From JAVEVH01 sp964430365 (GTDB lineage Bacteria > Patescibacteriota > Dojkabacteria > SC72): a stretch of DNA of 7,496 nucleotides. Of this stretch, positions 1-4,890 are shown piece by piece. The translations under genes were made by a program, and so were the position numbers. The stretch lies in the NCBI GenBank assembly GCA_964430365.1, contig CAYSEU010000038.1:1-7496 (forward strand), read 5' to 3'. The notes under the pieces are model-generated. The model ran no database searches. It was given only the letters and a program-made list of their open reading frames with translations, and was not told where the DNA came from. Position 1 is the first letter of the stretch; every line of letters starts with the position of its first letter.

Positions 1-35
1 GTTTAAGGTCTCAATCTCTTTTGAATAATTTTTAA

Positions 36-221
36 GTTCATACTCTTTTACAAAACCCTGGACAGAAACAACCCTCTATAAATGCCTACCTTGGGGCTAG
101 GTACAGTAGGTCTAGTGATTCAATCATAGATATTGCAAAAGAGATAATTGAAAACAATACAGATGCAGCTCAGAGATTAGAAAATATATTTCATGGATAC
201 GGTCATAAATCTGTAGGTGAT
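36..221 (+). other. Probable N-terminal coding extension of the ThyX-like gene, without a standard start codon
   Basis: The thyX frame is open from just after the TAA at 33-35 up to the ATG at 222, adding 62 codons. The translation includes NAYLGARYSRSS and FHGYGHKSVGDMA. These look like the first conserved parts of a ThyX domain: the 'AR.S....' strand and the 'GH.S..EH' helix start. So the segment is very likely translated or recently was. It holds no in-frame ATG, GTG or TTG; the nearest alternatives are ATA at 78-80 or ATT at 129-131. A TTG at 21-23 is in frame but separated by the TAA. Bases 2-28 in another frame read as the last eight codons and TAA stop of a possible preceding gene, which is too little to call. 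A non-standard start, a frameshift, or a sequence or assembly error could each explain this. Confidence 0.6.
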
Positions 222-1559
222 ATGGCAGATCTTTTTGTATGTATTGAGAATATCCCGATGTTTACTGCTATGAAAATATTTTACTTAAATTCTGTTATTG
301 CTGGTCAAGAGAGGTCTACTAGATATCAGAACTTTGAGAGTCCTGAGTTTGTAAAAATTCCTAAAGAGGTATGTAGTGATATTGGTATTAGAAAAGGATA
401 TGAGAAGATAATGTTAAAGGAGATGAATGATTACAGAAAACTTCTTAAAAAGACTAAGACATCTCTTAGTGAATACTTTAAGATTAATGATAGGAATAAG
501 GAAGAGAAGAGTGCATTACAAGCTAGAAGTTTTGATACAGCTAGATATTTACTCCCATACGGTTTAAATACAAGTATGGCTGCAGTAATGTCTGCTAGAA
601 ACTGGTCTGAATTAATATCATATTTAAATGCTAGTGACTCTGTAGTTGAGAATGAAGTAGGAAAACTCCTTCTAAATCTCTTAGGGGAGTCTAAAATAGA
701 GATACCTAAATATATTAGAGAAGCAGATGGTTTAATTAGACATACAGATGCTAACTGTTGTAGAAGAAATTCTACTAGGAATATTTTGAAATATATACAA
801 AGTAATATATCTAATCAGAAGAAATATATTAACAAGGGTTGTGAGAGTGATTCATGTAAGGTTAGTTACAATACACACCCTATTGAAGACCTTCTTACCC
901 ATTACGAACTTCTTTTAAATCCATTAGGTAGTAAAAAGGAATTAGAGTTAGAGTATGAGGATGAAAAAGCATTAGGAGAACTAATATTTGAAAATCATAA
1001 CCATCATAACCTAATGGGTAATATTGGACAGTCCGGTGCTATCAAACTAGAGGGTATGGCTACATTAGGAACTCTAAAGGATTTGAATAGGCATAGAAGT
1101 ATGGAGAGATATATGCCTCTTTTCCATGATGAAGTAGATATGGATAATGAATTGAATAGGGGTAGTAAGGATTGTTTCTTTCTTTGTAACTACCTTGAGA
1201 TTAAGGGGTTAGAGAAATTAAGAAAGGAGTACGAGAAGGCATTGATAGAGACATACGATATGATTAAGAGATGGAAAAAAGAAGCCCAAGAGAGTATGCC
1301 AGAGGAAGTAATAAAGGAGTATGTTAAATATTTACTACCTCATGCACATAGTACTAAATATTCCTTCTACGGTTCCTTCGATGACTTACAATATATAATT
1401 AATCTTAGAACTAGAAGAGGTGGGCATATAGCATATAGGGTGTTAGTGTATAAGTGGTTAGAATTGCTAAATATCACGGATAGTATATGGTATTCTTTAC
1501 ATAGGAGTCTTGAGAAACCCAATCCTAAATCTAAGGAGCAATTCGTAGATAGGAGCTAA
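222..1559 (+). CDS. thyX: Tandem-domain ThyX-like flavin-dependent thymidylate synthase (N-terminus probably extends upstream)
   Basis: ThyX makes dTMP from dUMP using methylene-tetrahydrofolate and FAD, in the cytoplasm. Residue numbers count from the ATG at 222 (445 aa). The protein looks like two ThyX folds in series. Domain 1 has GQERSTRYQ (28-36), matching the 'NE.S.RY' half of the ThyX signature, then ARYLLP (107-112) and SARNW (124-128), which align with the family's 'AR..LP...T...NAR' stretch. Domain 2 (about 225-415) has NRHRSMERYM (289-298) with the RHR triad, then YLLPHAHSTKY (370-380) and INLRTRRGGH (393-402), matching the 'LR...HAQWEI' region. Domain 1 has LNS where RHR should be. 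Single-domain ThyX is roughly 220-250 aa, so the length fits a duplication. The ATG at 222 falls inside domain 1, and matching sequence lies upstream (see 36-221). The next gene, dcd, starts 19 bp downstream. The family call is firm; whether the protein is catalytically active is inferred. Confidence 0.82.
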   Translation: MADLFVCIENIPMFTAMKIFYLNSVIAGQERSTRYQNFESPEFVKIPKEVCSDIGIRKGYEKIMLKEMNDYRKLLKKTKTSLSEYFKINDRNKEEKSALQARSFDTARYLLPYGLNTSMAAVMSARNWSELISYLNASDSVVENEVGKLLLNLLGESKIEIPKYIREADGLIRHTDANCCRRNSTRNILKYIQSNISNQKKYINKGCESDSCKVSYNTHPIEDLLTHYELLLNPLGSKKELELEYEDEKALGELIFENHNHHNLMGNIGQSGAIKLEGMATLGTLKDLNRHRSMERYMPLFHDEVDMDNELNRGSKDCFFLCNYLEIKGLEKLRKEYEKALIETYDMIKRWKKEAQESMPEEVIKEYVKYLLPHAHSTKYSFYGSFDDLQYIINLRTRRGGHIAYRVLVYKWLELLNITDSIWYSLHRSLEKPNPKSKEQFVDRS

Positions 1560-1578
1560 TATTTAAATATTTTAATAT

Positions 1579-2139
1579 ATGATACTTTCAGATAGAAGTA
1601 TTAAAGAAAAATTACGAACTGGTGAGATTAGTATAGAGCCATTTTCTCAGGAGTTTGTTCAGCCTGCATCATATGATCTACATTTAGATACAAATATACT
1701 CATATTTAATACAGATAAGCATGATATCATAGATGTAAAAGAACCTATGGAGGATTTAATGGTAAAGGTAGAGATAGATGATAAGAGTGGATATGTACTT
1801 AAACCAAGGCAATTCATATTAGCTAATGTAGTAGAGATTACTGGTGTAGATTCTAGGCACGTAGGTAGGTTAGAGGGTAAGAGCTCCTTAGCAAGGATGG
1901 GATTAATAATACATGCTACAGCTGGTTTCTTAGATCCGGGTAATAAATTGAGATTGACTCTAGAGATAGCAAATCTTTCTCCATTACCCATACGAATATA
2001 TGCTGGTATGAAGATAGCTCAGTTAGCCTTTGAGCAGTTAGACCAACACTGTGAGAGACCATATGGTAGTAGTGGATTAAATAGTAAGTATAAAGGGGAT
2101 ATGACTGTACAGGCCAGTAAGATGTGGAAGAATTTCTAA
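1579..2139 (+). CDS. dcd: dCTP deaminase, possibly the dUMP-forming bifunctional type
   Basis: A cytoplasmic homotrimeric enzyme of the dUTPase-like fold that deaminates dCTP to dUTP, or in bifunctional forms converts dCTP directly to dUMP. The 186 aa length is normal. Visible motifs are MILSDRSI at the N-terminus (typical family start), QPASYDLHL (28-36), the core EGKSSLARMGL (99-109) with the nucleotide-binding Ser/Arg residues, HATAGFLDPG (112-121), LTLEI (126-130) with the expected catalytic glutamate at 129, and a C-terminal lid with GSSGLNSKYKGD (163-174). The 'TAGF' sequence resembles the bifunctional enzymes of Mycobacterium and Methanocaldococcus rather than the 'TAHR' of the E. coli monofunctional enzyme; this subtype call is an inference. 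No Shine-Dalgarno sequence lies close to the ATG, and the 19-bp gap to thyX is pure A/T. Position next to thyX fits dUMP supply for dTMP synthesis. Confidence 0.93.
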   Translation: MILSDRSIKEKLRTGEISIEPFSQEFVQPASYDLHLDTNILIFNTDKHDIIDVKEPMEDLMVKVEIDDKSGYVLKPRQFILANVVEITGVDSRHVGRLEGKSSLARMGLIIHATAGFLDPGNKLRLTLEIANLSPLPIRIYAGMKIAQLAFEQLDQHCERPYGSSGLNSKYKGDMTVQASKMWKNF

Positions 2140-2158
2140 TTTGTTTTTACTTAAAAAT

Positions 2159-3448
2159 ATGTTTGAAGATATTAGGAAGGAATTTCCAATATTAAAATCG
2201 TCTCCTTTAAAAAGAGGATTAGTATATTTAGATAGCTCTGCTACTACACAAAAACCTCAAATAGTGATAGATAGGATAAATCAGTATTACAGTAAAGAGA
2301 ATGCAAATATTCATAGAGGTCCATATAAGCTTTCAATAGAGGCAACTAAGTACTGGGAAGAGGCACATGAGAGTGTAGCTAGACTTCTTAATGCTAATTC
2401 TTACAAAGAGATTGTATTTGTAAGAAATACAACAGAGGGATTAAATATGTTAGTAAATATATTCGGAAGAGAGTTACTGAAAGATGGTGATATTGTTGTA
2501 ATTAGTGAGATGGAACATCATAGTAATATTGTATCTTGGATGATACTTCAAAAGAGTATTAAATTTAAATTAGAATATATCCCCGTTAAGGAGGACTTTA
2601 CACTAGACCTAGATTGGTTAAGAGATTTGATTAAAAACAAAGGTAAGAAGGTAAAGATTGTTTCTGTTGTACATATATCTAATGTGTTGGGTGTTAAAAA
2701 TAATGTAGAAGAAATCTTTAAAATAGCTAAAGAGGTAAACGCTTTTACAATCTTAGATGCAGCACAAAGTGTTGCTAGAACAAAGGTAGATGTAAAAGAG
2801 ATAGGGTGTGATGCTTTGGTATTTTCAGGACATAAGATATACGGACCTACTGGTAGTGGTGTTGTATATTGTAAGCTTGAGTATTTAGAGAAAGCTACTC
2901 CTTGGATGGGTGGTGGTGAGATGATATCTTCTGTTAGTAAAAAGGGTTTCGAATATAATGATTTACCCTGGAAGTTTGAAGCAGGTACTCCTGATATTGG
3001 AGGAGGTATAGTATTGGGTACTGCAATTGAATGGCTAATGCAAAAGGCTCAAGAGGTAGGTGGATGGAGTGAGATTACTAAACATGAACAGAGATTGGTT
3101 GCATATTTTCTAGATCAATTTAGGGGTATAGAGTGGTTTAAACATTTTGGACCTAATGATTTTACACAAAAATATGGTGCTATAGCTTTTAATATAGAAG
3201 GATTCTCGTTTAGGGGATGTAAGAATGTCTTGAATGTAGAGACTAGTAGAACAGGAGACGGTATCAGAGATTTGTTAAATGAAAAAGGTATTGCATTTAG
3301 AGAAGGATATCACTGTGCAGAGCCCTTACATGATAAGTTCTGTGTGGGCCCTACATTAAGATTTAGCTTAGGTATATATACGAATGAAGATGATATTAAG
3401 TATGCTGCCAATGTGCTTAAAGAGGCTGTATTAAGTGGTCTATCTTAA
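2159..3448 (+). CDS. sufS: SufS-type cysteine desulfurase
   Basis: A PLP-dependent class V aminotransferase-fold enzyme that takes sulfur from L-cysteine, forming an enzyme persulfide for Fe-S cluster assembly or other sulfur transfer. From the ATG at 2159 it is 429 aa, slightly longer than the usual 400-410. Visible are YLDSSATTQKP (23-33), NIHRG (50-54), MEHHSNIVSW (118-127) with the PLP-stacking His, LDAAQS (199-204), SGHKIYGPTG (223-232) with the PLP lysine K226, GGGEMI (251-256), FEAGTPD (273-279), GYHCAEP (383-389) with the catalytic cysteine C386, and RFSLGIYTNEDDI (401-413) near the end. The frame is open back to a TTG at 2141, but starting at 2159 gives the usual 'MF..IRK.FPIL' N-terminus, so it is preferred. 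No clear Shine-Dalgarno is seen. No SufB, C, D or U gene is in the window, so its sulfur acceptor is unknown. Confidence 0.94.
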   Translation: MFEDIRKEFPILKSSPLKRGLVYLDSSATTQKPQIVIDRINQYYSKENANIHRGPYKLSIEATKYWEEAHESVARLLNANSYKEIVFVRNTTEGLNMLVNIFGRELLKDGDIVVISEMEHHSNIVSWMILQKSIKFKLEYIPVKEDFTLDLDWLRDLIKNKGKKVKIVSVVHISNVLGVKNNVEEIFKIAKEVNAFTILDAAQSVARTKVDVKEIGCDALVFSGHKIYGPTGSGVVYCKLEYLEKATPWMGGGEMISSVSKKGFEYNDLPWKFEAGTPDIGGGIVLGTAIEWLMQKAQEVGGWSEITKHEQRLVAYFLDQFRGIEWFKHFGPNDFTQKYGAIAFNIEGFSFRGCKNVLNVETSRTGDGIRDLLNEKGIAFREGYHCAEPLHDKFCVGPTLRFSLGIYTNEDDIKYAANVLKEAVLSGLS

Positions 3449-3457
3449 CTACTTCCG

Positions 3458-3488
3458 TTGTTATTAAATACTTCCTAACTATGTTATA
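3458..3488 (+). promoter_or_regulatory. Possible sigma-70-like promoter before the Lon-like gene
   Basis: In the 63-bp gap after sufS, TTGTTA (3458-3463) and TATGTT (3480-3485) sit 16 bp apart. Each matches four of six consensus bases. This is the largest plus-strand gap between genes here, so a separate transcript for the Lon-like gene is plausible. In DNA this AT-rich such matches are common by chance, so the call is weak. Confidence 0.22.
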
Positions 3489-3492
3489 GGTC

Positions 3493-3500
3493 AAGAAAGG
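3493..3500 (+). promoter_or_regulatory. Weak Shine-Dalgarno before the Lon-like gene
   Basis: AAGAAAGG ends 11 bases before the ATG at 3512. It is purine-rich and partly complementary to the 16S rRNA tail, though the spacing is long. It supports 3512 over the internal Met codons at residues 6 and 13. The other plus-strand genes show no comparable site. Confidence 0.35.
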
Positions 3501-3511
3501 TAATTGTTAAT

Positions 3512-4657
3512 ATGATATATTCTGATATGGATGTAAATGCTGCCCAAATGAACAACAATCAAGTTGCTGATGGAATTCTCTCTGAGATATTACAGTTACA
3601 AAACAAACTTACTTCCTCTAAAGTACCTGTAGAGTTAAAAGAAGAATCTATGAGGTCTATTCAAAGATTAGAGAGAATGGCTAAATGGGGAAACTATAGC
3701 TCTGAATTTGAGACAGTAGATAAATATGTAGATTGGATTACTAGAATACCTTGGGGATATATTACTCAGGACAATTTAAATATCCAAAATGCTAAACAGA
3801 TAATGGATAGGAGTCACTACGGCATGGAGACTGTAAAGAATCTCATACTAGATTACCTCTCTGTTATGCAACTTAGAAAGTTAAGAGGATATAGGGAGGA
3901 TGTCCCTATGCAAACAGATGGTGTAGCTAAGTCTCCTGTATTACTTTTCGTAGGATTACAGGGTGTAGGTAAAACCTCTATTGCAAAATCTATTGCTGAT
4001 TCTATGGGTAGGAAATTTGCAAGAGTTTCATTAGGAGCTATTGGGGATGTTCGAACATTAAGGGGTGTACCAAGGCATGAGATGGATTCAGAACCAGGGC
4101 AAATAGTTAAAGCTTTAGTAAGAACAGGTAGTATGAATCCTGTTATTCTCATTGATGAGATAGAGAAAGCTAGTGGTAATAAGGGGTTATTAAATGATGT
4201 AATGGCTGCCTTACTTGAGATCTTAGATTCTGAGCAAAACTCTACTTTTATAGATCACTATATTGATTATCCTATTGATTTATCCAATGTATTTTTTATA
4301 TGTACAGCAAATAACTTAGGAGGATTGTCTGCTGCCTTACTGGATAGGTTAGAGGTTATTCGTTTTACTAGTTACTCAGATGAGGAGAAAAAAGTAATAG
4401 CTAATTCATATATATTACCTCGTGTTCTTTCTAGTATGGGATTAACTACAGACCATATACAGATTGCTGATGAGGTATGGCCTCTTCTTATTCGTCCGGT
4501 TGGTTTTGATGCAGGTATTCGCCAATTAGAAAGGAATATTGCAACACTAGCTAGGAGTGTAGCTAGGGAAATAGTGGAGGGTAAGCCTATGCCTGTTGTT
4601 GTTACTCCTGATAATTTGAAAAAGTATGTATTACCAGATCAGGGACCTTTGAGTTAA
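3512..4657 (+). CDS. Lon-type AAA+ ATPase module without protease or LonN domain
   Basis: The 381-aa protein matches the middle of Lon protease. Residues about 35-125 resemble the helical segment ahead of the ATPase: VDKYVDWITRIPWG (69-82) corresponds to Lon's 'NYLDWL..LPWG', and DRSHYGMETVK (99-109) to 'DEDHYGLEKVK'. The AAA+ domain follows: Walker A GLQGVGKTS (148-156), RVSLGAIGDVRTLRG (171-185), Walker B VILIDEIEK (211-219), LLEILDSEQNSTFIDHY (234-250), FFICTANNL (261-269), LLDRLEVI (277-284), and sensor 2 GIRQLER (335-341). It stops just after TPDNLKKYVL, where Lon continues into its Ser-Lys protease domain, and the N-terminal substrate-binding LonN domain is also absent. All ATPase motifs look intact, so it is probably an active unfoldase or remodeller, not a protease. 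No remnant of a protease domain follows, because minus-strand coding begins at the stop. Its partner and substrate are unknown. Confidence 0.88.
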   Translation: MIYSDMDVNAAQMNNNQVADGILSEILQLQNKLTSSKVPVELKEESMRSIQRLERMAKWGNYSSEFETVDKYVDWITRIPWGYITQDNLNIQNAKQIMDRSHYGMETVKNLILDYLSVMQLRKLRGYREDVPMQTDGVAKSPVLLFVGLQGVGKTSIAKSIADSMGRKFARVSLGAIGDVRTLRGVPRHEMDSEPGQIVKALVRTGSMNPVILIDEIEKASGNKGLLNDVMAALLEILDSEQNSTFIDHYIDYPIDLSNVFFICTANNLGGLSAALLDRLEVIRFTSYSDEEKKVIANSYILPRVLSSMGLTTDHIQIADEVWPLLIRPVGFDAGIRQLERNIATLARSVAREIVEGKPMPVVVTPDNLKKYVLPDQGPLS

Positions 4658-4890
4658 ACCCCTTTAAATGGGTTGGATAGTTGTAATGCTTTCATAGCTC
4701 TCTTCATTGCTGGATTCTGTATATCCGTACTTAAGTCTTTAACCTTTGGTTTATACTTAAGTGGTGAATACCCTGTTGTAGTAATTACAGATTTAAGAGT
4801 ATCTTGCTTCGGTATATCTTTAATATCGGATTTCTTTGTTAAAAAGTATCTCTTTATTCTATTTTTAATACTGTTTTGGTTGTTGCTCAT
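4654..4890 (-). CDS. Small basic hypothetical protein at the end of the VirB4 operon
   Basis: Not recognised. From the ATG at 4890 it is 78 aa; an ATG at 4896 would add two residues. The later start is preferred because GGAG (4897-4900) lies six bases from it but directly abuts the ATG at 4896. The protein is lysine/arginine-rich with no hydrophobic segment or signal peptide: an N-terminal NRIKRYFLTKKSD stretch, a middle with YSPLKYKPK, and a C-terminal NPAMKRAMKALQLSNPFKG segment. It starts inside virB4, overlapping its last 26 bases in another frame, which suggests translational coupling. Its stop overlaps the stop of the converging Lon-like gene. A soluble accessory or nucleic-acid-binding protein of the secretion system is possible but is only inferred from position and charge. 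An open frame on the opposite strand covers the same bases but lacks any such support. Confidence 0.6.
   Translation of the reverse strand: MSNNQNSIKNRIKRYFLTKKSDIKDIPKQDTLKSVITTTGYSPLKYKPKVKDLSTDIQNPAMKRAMKALQLSNPFKGV

Noticed and set aside
1659..1991. Minus-strand 110-codon open frame inside dcd
   Set aside because: It is fully antisense to a well-supported dCTP deaminase and its translation shows no recognisable motif.
3853..4152. Minus-strand 99-codon open frame
   Set aside because: It lies antisense to the conserved Walker A to Walker B region of the Lon-like ATPase and has no features of its own.
4657..4674. Possible hairpin AACCC...GGGTT between the converging genes
   Set aside because: The stem is only five base pairs, lies inside the small gene, and has no T-run after it on either strand, so it does not support a terminator call.
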